A stretch of DNA of 64,000 nucleotides from DATHZQ01 sp965216945 (lineage in GTDB: Bacteria > Actinomycetota > Acidimicrobiia > Spongiisociales > UBA5794), in contig CBDCGU010000003.1 of assembly GCA_965216945.1 (NCBI GenBank), forward strand, positions 2,170,001 to 2,234,000. Reading direction: 5' to 3'. Position numbers and translations under genes: made by a program. Under the pieces are notes generated by a model, which had not been told where the DNA came from, ran no database searches, and saw only the letters and a program-made list of their open reading frames with translations. Of this stretch, positions 17,775-26,657 are shown in pieces; position 1 is the stretch's first letter, and every line of letters begins with the position of its first letter.

Positions 17775-18850
17775 CGAGCGATGCCGGCGAGGGTGCTCTC
17801 GTCGGCAAGAAGGCTGCGACGGGCTGCGAAGACCTCCTCGTGGAGGTGCATCGTGGTCCGCTGTTCGCGGCTGATATGGGGTGAGGCGGCGAGCCAGGCC
17901 ACGGCTCGTGCCAGCGCCTGGCGCGCCGATCGCGGCGCATAGCCGAGACCGGCGGCCTTCGTGTGGTCATACCAGTAGTACCGACCCACCATGGCGGCCT
18001 GCTCCCGCGTGCTCAGGGGCGGGCGGCGCTCCACCTTGGCCCGCAGCTCTTCGGCGCTCGCCGCCAGGAACGCTTGGGTGTGGTTGATGGTGATCTGGGG
18101 CGGGGGTAGCCCGCACAGCTCGGCGATGGTGCGATGGACCTGGTGCCAAGTGAGGTTGTCGCCGCCGAGCAGGTAGTGGTGGTGGGAACGGCCGAACTCC
18201 GCCGTCAGCACGTGGCCGGCCGCCACGTCGCTCGCATCGACGATGTTGATTCCTCCCGGATACGTCATGCGCAACGGGTCGGCGAGATACTGCACCACGA
18301 TGGCGTTGCTCGGCCCGAGGCGCGAGGCGAAGGGCCCCACGGCCATGGTGGGGCATGCCAGGACGGCGTCGACACCGAGGCTCATTGCCAGCCGCAGCGT
18401 CTCCTCGTCCTGACGAATCTTGGCGCCGACGTAGCCGGCACCTGCAGCCGCAACGACGCCTGCAGACTCGTCCAGCGCCTCCGGGCGCGAGCGATGGCCG
18501 AACACCACGGACGATGACGTGACAACGACACGCCCGACGCCGGTGGCTTTGGCGGCGAGCATGACGTTCTCCGTGCCCACGGTCGCCGTGCGTGCGACGT
18601 CCTCCTTCACCTGCCCCGTATACGCAAATGGCACCGCTGTGTGAAAGACCAGATCGCAGCCCATCGCCGCCGCTCTCAGGTTTGCGGCTTCCAGAACGTC
18701 GCCGGTGCGCAACGCACAGGGGAGGCCATCGAGGGCAGCGGTGTCGGCGCCGGGGCGCACCAGTGCCCGCACCTCGTAGCCGTCGCCCAGGAGGGCACGC
18801 ACCAGATGGCTGCCGATCAGCCCGTTGGCGCCGGTGACGAGCGCTCTCAT
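17771..18850 (-). CDS. NAD-dependent epimerase/dehydratase (extended SDR)
   Basis: 359 residues. The Rossmann motif is at the start (MRALVTGANGLIGSHLVRAL, GxxGxxG). It is followed by LVFHTAVPF, the catalytic region VVTSSSVVFGHRSRP, and then YVGAKIRQDEE with the YxxxK pair. This is the arrangement of extended short-chain dehydrogenases such as dihydroflavonol-4-reductase and 3-beta-hydroxysteroid dehydrogenase relatives. It shares ATGA overlaps with both neighbours, so it is translationally coupled. The substrate is unknown; steroid-like or terpenoid alcohols are plausible by family. Confidence 0.88.
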   Translation of the reverse strand: MRALVTGANGLIGSHLVRALLGDGYEVRALVRPGADTAALDGLPCALRTGDVLEAANLRAAAMGCDLVFHTAVPFAYTGQVKEDVARTATVGTENVMLAAKATGVGRVVVTSSSVVFGHRSRPEALDESAGVVAAAGAGYVGAKIRQDEETLRLAMSLGVDAVLACPTMAVGPFASRLGPSNAIVVQYLADPLRMTYPGGINIVDASDVAAGHVLTAEFGRSHHHYLLGGDNLTWHQVHRTIAELCGLPPPQITINHTQAFLAASAEELRAKVERRPPLSTREQAAMVGRYYWYDHTKAAGLGYAPRSARQALARAVAWLAASPHISREQRTTMHLHEEVFAARRSLLADESTLAGIAR

Positions 18851-21018
18851 CGCTCGGCGCCGACCACGACGTCTGCCAGGTCCCGCAGCGTGGCCTGAAA
18901 CAGCCCGGACCAGAACTCGGCCACACCGGTCACGACCGGTGTCAGTTGGCCGTTGGGAACGTCCACAGCCGGTGCCGCCGCGAAATGGATGAATCCGTCG
19001 GCGTCGATTCCGGGCGCCACCTTCGGTCCCGATCGGGGCGGTGCCGCTCTGTCCTGCGCCGGGCGCAGTGTGCCCAGCCAGTCGATGGCGTTCTCGATCA
19101 GCTGCTCCACAACGGCGCTCGGCAACGGTGCATCGCTTGTGGCTGTCGCAGGGCGCCCGATCCGAATGTCCCGACCCTCGACGATTGCTTCCAGGTTGGC
19201 CAGAGTGCGCCCGAAGAAGGTGTCGTAGGCATCGGTGACGAGCTGCTCGCGGAGCTCCGTGTTGATGGCGCGATCGATCGATTGCCAGAGCGGCGGCAGG
19301 ACGAAGAGCTGCCTGCCGAAAATGGTGACCGACGTGCCCCGCACGGTGCGCTCGAACCTGACCACTCCGTCGTCGTGCACCGCGGAGTCGTTCTCGCTGG
19401 CGATGGTCTTCCAATGGAGCGTATGGCGATCCTCGTGGTAGCTCACGACTTCGAGCTTGCTCACGTCGATCGGCTGACCGCCGGAAAGCACGAGGTAGTT
19501 GGGCTGCGGCAGGTACAGGTTGCGCTCGGCTTGGCGGCGGGGACGGCCGGATTCGTCGCGGGTGACGACCACGACGACGCCGCCGATGTAGTCGTTCATG
19601 TAGGAGATCGCTCGCGACACATCGACCGTCGCGACGAACTGGTCGAATTCGATGGGCAATTCGCGGCGATAGTCGAAGAGCACGGCACCGTCGAAGTATC
19701 GCCAGCGCAAGCCGGGGCGCCGCTCCTCGGTTCCTTCGAGCAGCCGCCACAGACCCTGGAGCTCCGGCTCGATTGCGGTGTACTCCTCGTCGGATCGGCG
19801 CTCTGCGTCGAATCCCAGTGAGGCCTCGACGCGGGGCAGGCGGTCCTTGTCGAACAGTACCCGGTAGCCGTCGATCGATTGCTGGAACCAGCCCGCCATG
19901 GTGTTGATCAGCACCAGTGCAGCCAGAGCGATGTCGTCGTCGTCGATGCGGGCGAACCACGGTGCGAGACGCTCGTTCATCCGGGCATCGAGGGGGGATT
20001 CGAGGGGAAAGCGCTCCGAGTCGAGCACCTGCAGCCAAGGTTGCAGCAGCTGCGACCACCACCACGACGCTGAACGGCGGCGGGCGGATTCGAGGACGAG
20101 GGGATGCGGACTCGTCCAGCCGGCATAGGTGTCCAAGCTTCCCCGGATCACCGCCCCGGCCACGGCCCCGTCGAGCCATGGGGAGCGGACCGCCAGCGGT
20201 GAGACGCCGGGATCGAGGCCCATCTTCAGGGCACCGACCGCGTCGGCGAGCCACGGATCGGATGCGGCGATGAGGCAGTCTGTGGAGATCGGCCGTGGTG
20301 CTCGCCTGCCTCCGCTGCCGTGGCCGCTCACGATGCCGTCGATGAGAGCGAGGTGCACCGGCGTCGCCCGCAGCACCTCGGCCACGGCATCCGCGCCACC
20401 GCCGGGTACCCCGTCGGGGAGCACTCGCAAGGTGGTGTGCAGGGCGAGGGCGTAGCCGGCGACCTCGTCCGTGATGTTGGTGGCGAACACGATGCGATAC
20501 CCGGCGTCGAGCCACCACGAGTTGAGTGCGGTGCCGGCGAGCACGTCGCCGGGTCCGAACGGGCTCGGCTGCAGCTGCTCACTCAGATCCACGATGTCGT
20601 ACTCGCAGCCGGCAGGAGTGACGAACCGGTATCCCAGCAAGTCGGTGAGGGCGTACACGCTGCGGTTCGCCGCCCACCGCTCCGAGCCATCGGCGCCGCC
20701 GGCGACGACCACGGAGGTGAAGCCGTGGTCATGGAGCACGTCGACGAGAGCTTCGACGAGCGCCGGGTCGGTGGCCGCGGGTGAGCCGGAGGCGAAGGCC
20801 CCAAGCTCGGGAACGATGACGATCGGCAGGTCGGCCGGGTCATGGCCCGTCGTGCGCGCCCGCGCCTCGAGGTCATCCCACACGCCGAGCCGGTCGAAGA
20901 CGGCGAGGAGCCGCTGCATCGGATCGAGGCCGGGATCATCAACCACGACGGCGATCGAGCGCGGTGCGGCAGGCATTGTCTCGAGTCCGATTGGAGGCCC
21001 TGGCTGCCCCGGCACCAT
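18847..21018 (-). CDS. DUF362-containing large protein with C-terminal domain
   Basis: 723 residues; ATG at 21018 chosen because GGGGAGAGAG precedes it. The N-terminal 300 residues match the DUF362 pattern: VIVPELGAFASGSPAATDPA, a GFTSVVVAGGADGS strand, then LLGYRFVTPAGCEYDIVDL and VHLALIDGIVSGHGSGG. Unlike many DUF362 proteins there is no ferredoxin-like Cys cluster. Residues about 470-700 appear to be a separate alpha/beta domain (YFDGAVLFDYRRELPIEFDQ), possibly SRPBCC-like with YHEDRHTLHWKTI. It heads the operon with the epimerase and the SRPBCC protein. The enzymatic role is not established. Confidence 0.8.
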   Translation of the reverse strand: MVPGQPGPPIGLETMPAAPRSIAVVVDDPGLDPMQRLLAVFDRLGVWDDLEARARTTGHDPADLPIVIVPELGAFASGSPAATDPALVEALVDVLHDHGFTSVVVAGGADGSERWAANRSVYALTDLLGYRFVTPAGCEYDIVDLSEQLQPSPFGPGDVLAGTALNSWWLDAGYRIVFATNITDEVAGYALALHTTLRVLPDGVPGGGADAVAEVLRATPVHLALIDGIVSGHGSGGRRAPRPISTDCLIAASDPWLADAVGALKMGLDPGVSPLAVRSPWLDGAVAGAVIRGSLDTYAGWTSPHPLVLESARRRSASWWWSQLLQPWLQVLDSERFPLESPLDARMNERLAPWFARIDDDDIALAALVLINTMAGWFQQSIDGYRVLFDKDRLPRVEASLGFDAERRSDEEYTAIEPELQGLWRLLEGTEERRPGLRWRYFDGAVLFDYRRELPIEFDQFVATVDVSRAISYMNDYIGGVVVVVTRDESGRPRRQAERNLYLPQPNYLVLSGGQPIDVSKLEVVSYHEDRHTLHWKTIASENDSAVHDDGVVRFERTVRGTSVTIFGRQLFVLPPLWQSIDRAINTELREQLVTDAYDTFFGRTLANLEAIVEGRDIRIGRPATATSDAPLPSAVVEQLIENAIDWLGTLRPAQDRAAPPRSGPKVAPGIDADGFIHFAAAPAVDVPNGQLTPVVTGVAEFWSGLFQATLRDLADVVVGAER

Positions 21019-21470
21019 GGCAAACTCTCTCCCCGTCGCCGAGCCAGCATGTTCGTGCATCACCCCGAAGGGCGCAATGGCTGGGTAGTCCGGCGACGAT
21101 GGATGTCGATCGCACTCGCACCGCAGCGGGTGTGGTGTCGCCAGGCGATTGCCGCCAGACGCGGTGATCAAAGGCCGTGCAGCGGGCACTCGGCCTGGCA
21201 TCGGTTCCGGTCCGGCTGGATCGGTGCCTCCACCCCTGCGACGAGGACCGCCGGCGGCGAGGTCTCGACCGCAGTCGAGGATGATCCCGAACCTGCCACG
21301 ATCGGCGGGCCCGATGCCCTCAGTTGTTCATCCCGGGCCGTCTCGCCTCCGCCCGGCATGTACGACTTCCCCTTCGTGCCAGGTTCGTCCCTGCGCAATG
21401 CCCAAAATCTGTCACACCTGGCCGATATGTTGTCGGTGAATCGGACGACGAGTCTGTGAGGAGGTGACCG

Positions 21471-22682
21471 ATGCGAAACCTGGCAGTCACGCATCCCGCG
21501 GTTCGGCCCCGTGCGGCACGTATCGGTCATCTTCACGCCCGGGTGGCGTTGGCGCTGGAGGATCTCCTGACCGAGCTGGCTGAGTTCGACGAGGACGAGA
21601 TGTGGCTGGCCGATGGGGCCACCGACATGGTGTCGTGGTTGACGTTCGAGCTGGGACTGCTGCCGCGTACGGCTCGTGGGTGGTTGGCCGTGGCGCGGAG
21701 TCTCGGAGAGCTGCCCGAGTTGCGGCGTTGTCTCTCCTCGGGGGAGCTGTCTTTCGATCAGGTCAGGCCCCTGTGTGAGATGGCGACGCCCGAGGACGAA
21801 GCCGAGCTGGCGGCGATGGCGTCGGACATGACGGCCGCCGAGCTCGAACGTATGGCGCGTAAGGCGCGTGAGATCCCCACACAGCAACTCGTCGATGAGG
21901 AACCCCATCGCTCCGTGGATTGGTGGTGGGGACGCGACCAACGGTTCCTCCACCTCACCGGGAAGCTGCCCGCAGCCGAGGGGGCCGTCGTCGAGAAGGC
22001 TTTGCTGCGGATCTCGGCTGACGAGCGATGCAACGGGGACGGTATCCCGTTCCGCACGGCTCAGGAGCGCCATGCCGATGCCCTGGTGGCCATCGCCGAG
22101 GAAGCGCTCGAACGCAATGGCGACTCGCTACGGCCCACGCTCGTGGTGCACGTCTCTGCAGAGGATCTCGCTGCGGCGCAGGGTACGGCCGTTGTCGAGC
22201 ACGGACCGGTCGTCGCTGTGGAGACGGCGCGGCGGTTCGCCTGTGATGCCTGGTGGCGGGTGGCGCTGGACGGTCCCGACGGTACACCGCTTGGGGTTGG
22301 TCGGCGGACTCGCCGTGTGCCTCGCTGGCTGTCGACGCTGGTCAACGAACGGGACGAAGGCTGCCGGTTCCCTGGCTGTGGGCGCAATCGTTGGACGCAT
22401 GCCCACCATATTCGCCACTGGTCCGAGGGAGGACCGACCGATCTCGACAACCTGATAACGCTGTGTGGATTCCACCACAGGAAGCTCCACAATGAAGGCT
22501 GGCAGATTCGGGGGAACCCGAATGGTGCCATCGATTGGGTCCATCCGGCCGGTTGGGTTCTCGAACCGGCCCGCTCGTTGGGCGCCGCCGCGGCGCATCC
22601 CGATCCGGACTGGATTCGGTATATCGACGACCTCTACGACAGCCGGCTCGCCAAGATCCGAGCGGGTCCCAACCCGAACTGA
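21471..22682 (+). CDS. DUF222 / HNH endonuclease-domain protein (13E12 type)
   Basis: 403 residues, ATG preceded by GAGGAGG. Residues 15-270 are the DUF222 helical domain (DMVSWLTFELGLLPRTARGW, LSSGELSFDQVRPLCEMATP). The C-terminal HNH nuclease reads CRFPGCGRNR, then HAHHIRHWSEGGPTDLDNL and CGFHHRKLHNEGW, giving the Cys pair and H-N-H residues. This is the multicopy actinobacterial family first called 13E12 repeats in mycobacteria. It may be a mobile-element-associated nuclease, but no terminal repeats are evident around it. Confidence 0.92.
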   Translation: MRNLAVTHPAVRPRAARIGHLHARVALALEDLLTELAEFDEDEMWLADGATDMVSWLTFELGLLPRTARGWLAVARSLGELPELRRCLSSGELSFDQVRPLCEMATPEDEAELAAMASDMTAAELERMARKAREIPTQQLVDEEPHRSVDWWWGRDQRFLHLTGKLPAAEGAVVEKALLRISADERCNGDGIPFRTAQERHADALVAIAEEALERNGDSLRPTLVVHVSAEDLAAAQGTAVVEHGPVVAVETARRFACDAWWRVALDGPDGTPLGVGRRTRRVPRWLSTLVNERDEGCRFPGCGRNRWTHAHHIRHWSEGGPTDLDNLITLCGFHHRKLHNEGWQIRGNPNGAIDWVHPAGWVLEPARSLGAAAAHPDPDWIRYIDDLYDSRLAKIRAGPNPN

Positions 22683-22955
22683 CGCTGATTCCGGATCACC
22701 ACGATCCACGAAGCCCGGCGACGGTGCTGGGCACGTTCTCACGGTCCTCGCCAAGAAACGGGCAAACCGGATGTCCGCCTTGCGGCGGGATGGCCTGCAA
22801 GGCCCCGGACAGTCGGCTGCATGGTGGTTCCAAGCCGGCCTTGAACGCCCCGATGTCGGGCACGAGGCGCTCGATGTAAGGCTCGAAGCGGGCCACGGTC
22901 TCGAAGACCCTGAGCGAGAGATCATTCCCAGATCAGATCCGGGTGCAGCCGGGCC
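22683..22955. other. Intergenic stretch, no confident gene
   Basis: The minus strand 22696-22896 reads as a natural-looking 66-residue peptide (RFEPYIERLVPDIGAFKAGL) that could be the end of a lost gene, but I recognise no family and the frame has no ribosome site. Confidence 0.3.
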
Positions 22956-23204
22956 TCACCCGACCAGCGCAACCGTGAGCGCCGCACCCGCCGCGACGCG
23001 CGAGGCCACGGCAGCCGCTGTCGCGAGGGCGTGCCGGCCACGCCGAATGGCGACGATGGTGACCCACGCCGGCACCAGCGCTGCCCACGCCTACGCCGCT
23101 CGCCCCGGAAGGACGCACCGGGCGAGGGCGAGCGCCAGGGTCGTACCGGACGTGAGCAGCGCGCCGAGGACCAGCGCCACCGTTGCAGGTCGACCCAGCC
23201 GCAC
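22956..23204 (-). pseudogene. Small two-helix membrane protein interrupted by an in-frame TAG
   Basis: From a possible GTG at 23204 the minus strand encodes VRLGRPATVALVLGALLTSG and TTLALALARCVLPGRAA, then a TAG at 23091-23093. The same frame continues as AWAALVPAWVTIVAIRRGRH and ends TVALVG-stop at 22956. Both halves are hydrophobic, so one 82-residue membrane protein split by a nonsense codon is the simplest reading. A functional 37-residue protein is possible instead. No family is recognised. Confidence 0.4.
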
Positions 23205-23302
23205 ACACGCGCACTGCAGGACCCGATCTTGCGAGTGGCCCACACACGCCGACGTGCCGCTCGGCGTGGTTGCGCGGCATGTGCGTTCGTGCAACAGATC
23301 AG

Positions 23303-23344
23303 TTGTGATCTTGAGCGTCATACGCAATATGATCCCTGTATGAC
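23303..23344 (+). promoter_or_regulatory. Promoter and inverted-repeat operator of the CopG-MazF pair
   Basis: A perfect inverted repeat GTCATAC (23317-23323) / GTATGAC (23338-23344) flanks TATGAT (23328-23333), a near-consensus -10 box. The ATG of the antitoxin at 23340 lies seven bases after that -10, so the mRNA may be leaderless. TTGTGA at 23303-23308 is a loose -35 at 19-bp spacing. Operator repeats bracketing the -10 are typical of antitoxin autoregulation. Confidence 0.55.
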
Positions 23345-23591
23345 AATGCTCAGTTTTCGTGTCGACGAGGAAGAAGCAGCCGACGCTCAGCAATGGGCAG
23401 AACGGCTTGGCGTCGCCCGCTCGGAACTCCTTCGCGAGGCACTCCATCGCCACCTCGTTCGACTCCACGCCGAGAATGACATCGAGGCATGGACCAAGCT
23501 GCCCCCCACCGAGGACGAGACGGCATTCACCGAGATCGCCGACTGGGGCCCCGCCGAGGACTGGTCGGACTGGGCCGATGCAACGCGGTGA
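23340..23591 (+). CDS. Ribbon-helix-helix (CopG-like) antitoxin
   Basis: 83 residues. The N-terminal MTMLSFRVDEEEAADAQQWA and RLGVARSELLREALHRHLVR form the strand-helix-helix of CopG/RHH DNA-binding proteins. The acidic, Trp-rich C-terminus (DWGPAEDWSDWADATR) is a typical toxin-wrapping tail. The toxin start at 23578 lies inside this gene (14-bp overlap). It should neutralise the MazF-type toxin and repress their shared promoter through the inverted repeat at its start. A second in-frame ATG at 23346 is possible. Confidence 0.85.
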   Translation: MTMLSFRVDEEEAADAQQWAERLGVARSELLREALHRHLVRLHAENDIEAWTKLPPTEDETAFTEIADWGPAEDWSDWADATR

Positions 23592-23886
23592 CATCTGGTT
23601 TGCTGCCACACCCGGTGGCGATCGGCCCGTACTGATCCTCACCCGGAATCCAGTTGCCGACCGGATCGGCTCGGTGGTAATAGCCGCTTTGACCCGAGTC
23701 ACCCGCGGTCTGGTTTCAGAGCTGGAACTGACTCCTGACCTCGACGGGGTGCCAACCGAATGTGTGGTCAACTTCGACAACCTCCACACCCTGCCTCGAG
23801 ACTCCTTTCGGCGACGCGTCACTCAGCTTGGACCCGCCCGCATGGCCCAAGCCTGCCGCACGCTCAGAGACGCAACCAGTTGCTGA
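23578..23886 (+). CDS. MazF/PemK-type mRNA interferase toxin
   Basis: 102 residues from an ATG inside the antitoxin gene. MQRGDIWFAATPGGDRPVLI is the canonical MazF/PemK opening (RGDIW then RPVLI). It is followed by GSVVIAALTRVTRG and FDNLHTLPRDSFRRR, the conserved third block of the family (NLxxLP). MazF toxins cut single-stranded mRNA at short sites. Length and motifs are complete, so the module looks intact. Confidence 0.88.
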   Translation: MQRGDIWFAATPGGDRPVLILTRNPVADRIGSVVIAALTRVTRGLVSELELTPDLDGVPTECVVNFDNLHTLPRDSFRRRVTQLGPARMAQACRTLRDATSC

Positions 23887-24280
23887 CCAGATACGCCGAC
23901 CAGACCGCACTCGTAGGTGCCGGTCTGCGCTGTGTTGTGGAATGTGCGTTCGCGCGCCGTATCTGTTGATCGGTGCGGCTCCATGGTCAGCGGTACTCGC
24001 GTTTGATCAAACTCTCGAATCTCCAGCTTCGACGTGCAAAGGGTCTCCTCCACCAGGCCATCGTCTCTCAGACCCGCGCCTGGTCGTTGGACGTCGCATT
24101 ACCTTCGCATTTCACATCCAAAACCGGCGTAGCCCTGGTACTGGGAATCCCGGTCTAGCGCCACCGAGGGGAGCGTCTGACAGTCCCCCACCGAGGGAGA
24201 TTGGCTCTGGCGGCTGCTCGATGAGAATGGACGCTGGCGCTGAGTTTGCGATGATTGCGTTACATTGAGGAGGTGCTGGC
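23887..24280 (+). other. 394-bp intergenic region before the VIT-like gene
   Basis: No gene is seen on either strand. Two CCACCGAGGG direct repeats lie about 30 bp apart near 24165-24205. GAGGAGG close to 24267 is the ribosome site of the next gene. Confidence 0.5.
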
Positions 24281-24763
24281 GTGCCGGTGGAGCATTCGGT
24301 CAGGGTTGGGATCTCCTTCGGGCTCACCTCTGGTGTCATCACGACTCTCGGCCTGCTTGTGGGCCTTTCGGCTGGCACCAACTCGCGGCTGGCTGTCATA
24401 GGTGGGGTCTTCACCATTGCAGTGGCAGACTCCCTGTCCGACGCACTTGGCATTCACGTCTCGGAAGAGGCGGAGGGTGTTCACAGCAAACGCGACGTCT
24501 GGGTTTCCACGTTCGCCACGTTCGCCTCGAAGCTGTCAATGGCCCTTACGTTCGCCATACCAGTGATTCTCCTGGACCTCGATACCGCCGTTGTAGTGTC
24601 GATTCTATGGGGGGCTCTTGCACTGTCGCTGCTGAGCTGGAACTTGGCGCGTTCGCAGGGCGCAAGGGCGGGACCGGTCGTGACGGAGCATCTGGTGGTG
24701 GCTGCACTTGTCATCATCGGGGCGCACCTGATTGGCCGGTGGATCTCCTCGGTCTTCTCCTAG
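24281..24763 (+). CDS. VIT1/CCC1-like membrane protein
   Basis: 160 residues from a GTG preceded by GAGGAGG. Five hydrophobic segments are visible, starting VRVGISFGLTSGVITTLGLL, then IGGVFTIAVADSLSDALGIH, and the pair MALTFAIPVILL / VVVSILWGALALSLLS. The first two helices with a conserved Asp/Ser-rich second helix (ADSLSDA) resemble VIT1/CCC1 family iron/manganese transporters. The usual long cytosolic metal-binding loop is replaced by a short charged loop (SEEAEGVHSKRDVW). The substrate is therefore uncertain. Confidence 0.75.
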   Translation: MPVEHSVRVGISFGLTSGVITTLGLLVGLSAGTNSRLAVIGGVFTIAVADSLSDALGIHVSEEAEGVHSKRDVWVSTFATFASKLSMALTFAIPVILLDLDTAVVVSILWGALALSLLSWNLARSQGARAGPVVTEHLVVAALVIIGAHLIGRWISSVFS

Positions 24764-25157
24764 ATCCAGAACTGGCGGACGCGGGTTGCTTGTGGGTCCC
24801 GGATAGAAGCTCGAGGACTGGACGCTCTGTAGTGCGGTCACATGCGGTGCACGGCTCTCGAGATGCCTGCGACTGCTCGTACTGCGAAGCGGGAGAGGCG
24901 CGGCGACACGAACGCCGACATTGACACCAAGGTGACGTGGCGAAGGCCGACGTTCCATCGGCACTCCCTTCAGGTGGCCCCGCTTGGGCCTGCGGTTGTC
25001 CGTGAGCGGGGAAGGCTGCTCAGCCGTGGTGGCGTTCAGTCCCGCAAGGCGACCGGTGACGTCGCGGCGTCCAACGCCGATCCGTGCCGCACGTCGATCC
25101 CCCGCCGGGCCGGCCCGGCAGTAGTCCCTCTTGTCAGAGGACCTCTTGGTGCCGGTG
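24764..25157. other. 394-bp intergenic region between convergent genes
   Basis: No convincing gene. Open frames here lack ribosome sites and protein-like composition. GGGCCGGCCC near 25107-25116 is palindromic and lies just beyond the sufB stop; termination function is not established. Confidence 0.4.
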
Positions 25158-26570
25158 TCATCCGACGGCGCCTGCCTTGATCATGTTGATTTCGATGAGC
25201 CGGTTGATCTCGACCGCGTATTCCATCGGGAGTTCCTTGACGATGGGCTCGATGAACCCGGCGACGATCATCGACGTGGCTTCTTCTTCGCTCAGGCCGC
25301 GACTCATCAGGTAGAAGAGCTTCTCCTCGCCCACCTTGGAGACGGTGGCTTCGTGACCGATATGGGTGTTTGATTCCTCGATCTCCATATACGGATATGT
25401 GTCCGACCGGGAATCCTCGTCGAGGATGAGCGCGTCGCAGCGAACGAAGGACCTTGCGCTCTCGGCGCCGGGCTCGACTCGAACCAGGCCGCGATAGCCG
25501 GCTCGGCCACCGTCCTTGCTGATCGACTTCGACGTGATCAGCGACGTCGTATTGGGCGCGACATGGACCATCTTGGCGCCGGCATCCTGATGCTGACCCT
25601 GCCCCGCAAAGGCGATCGAGAGCACTTCGCCGTGGGCTCCTTCCTCCATCAGCCACACGGCTGGGTACTTCATCGTGAGCTTGGACCCGAGGTTGCCGTC
25701 GACCCACTCCATCGTGGCATTGCGGTAGGCGGCGGCTCGTTTGGTCACGAGGTTGTAGACGTTGTTCGACCAGTTCTGGATCGTCGTGTAGCGGCAGCGC
25801 CCGCCCTCCTTGACGACGATTTCGACCACCGCCGAATGCAGCGAGTCGGATGTCCAAACCGGCGCCGAGCAGCCCTCGACGTAGTGCACGTATGCGCCGT
25901 CGTCGACGATGATCAGCGTTCGCTCGAACTGGCCCATGTTCTCGGCGTTGATCCGAAAATACGCTTGGAGAGGCTGATCGATGTGCACGCCGGGCGGCAC
26001 GTAGATGAACGACCCTCCCGACCAGACCGCCGAGTTCAGTGCGGCGAACTTGTTGTCGTTCGGCGGGATGATCGTTCCGAAGTACTCTTGCACGATCTCG
26101 GGGTACTCGCGTACGGCGGTGTCCATGTCACAGAACAAGACACCCATTCCTTCGAGGTCCTCACGGTTGCGGTGGTAGACGACCTCGGATTCATACTGCG
26201 CGGTGACGCCTGCGAGGTACTTGCGCTCCGCTTCCGGAATGCCGAGCTTCTCGTAGGTCTCCTTGATCGATTCGGGCACCATGTCCCAGTCTTTTGCCTG
26301 ACCCTCGGTCGGCTTGATGTAGTAGTAGATGTCGTCGAAGTCGATCTCCTCGAGCGCACCGCCGCCTCCCCACGTCGGCATGGGCTTGCGCAGGAACCGC
26401 TGATACGCCTTGAGCCGGAAGTCGAGCATCCATCCGGGCTCATGCTTCATCCGCGACATCTCGCGGACGATCTCCTCGTTCAAGCCCTTCTTCGGCTTGA
26501 GGACGTAGTCCTCTTCGTCGTGCCAACCCAGCTGGTACGCGCCCAGATCGATGTCAACGACTGCCGTCAT
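25158..26570 (-). CDS. sufB: Fe-S cluster assembly protein SufB
   Basis: 470 residues, ATG at 26570. This is the full-length SufB subunit of the SUF scaffold: YVPPGVHIDQPLQAYFRINA (the core beta-helix), EGCSAPVWTSDSLHSAVVEI, TTIQNWSNNVYNLVTKR and AGYRGLVRVEPGAESARSF. SufB forms the SufBC2D complex that builds and donates [4Fe-4S] clusters. The mycobacterial homologue carries an intein; none is present here. sufC, sufD and sufS are not next to it; the upstream neighbour is a LapA-domain gene. It could be a second, orphan copy or part of a scattered SUF system. Confidence 0.96.
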   Translation of the reverse strand: MTAVVDIDLGAYQLGWHDEEDYVLKPKKGLNEEIVREMSRMKHEPGWMLDFRLKAYQRFLRKPMPTWGGGGALEEIDFDDIYYYIKPTEGQAKDWDMVPESIKETYEKLGIPEAERKYLAGVTAQYESEVVYHRNREDLEGMGVLFCDMDTAVREYPEIVQEYFGTIIPPNDNKFAALNSAVWSGGSFIYVPPGVHIDQPLQAYFRINAENMGQFERTLIIVDDGAYVHYVEGCSAPVWTSDSLHSAVVEIVVKEGGRCRYTTIQNWSNNVYNLVTKRAAAYRNATMEWVDGNLGSKLTMKYPAVWLMEEGAHGEVLSIAFAGQGQHQDAGAKMVHVAPNTTSLITSKSISKDGGRAGYRGLVRVEPGAESARSFVRCDALILDEDSRSDTYPYMEIEESNTHIGHEATVSKVGEEKLFYLMSRGLSEEEATSMIVAGFIEPIVKELPMEYAVEINRLIEINMIKAGAVG

Positions 26571-26657
26571 GTGTTCAACCCGTTTCCTTTTCGTTGTGTC
26601 CGTGGCGCTTGGAACGAGCCAGAGCCGGCTGTTCTCGATACCGATGTTCAAGGTTGA

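Noticed and set aside
17771..20518. 915-codon minus-strand open frame
   Set aside because: Only the part from 18850 downward is protein-like (the epimerase); the rest is an out-of-frame shadow of the DUF362 gene.
22696..22896. 66-residue minus-strand ORF
   Set aside because: Natural-looking residues but no start signal or family; not called as a gene.
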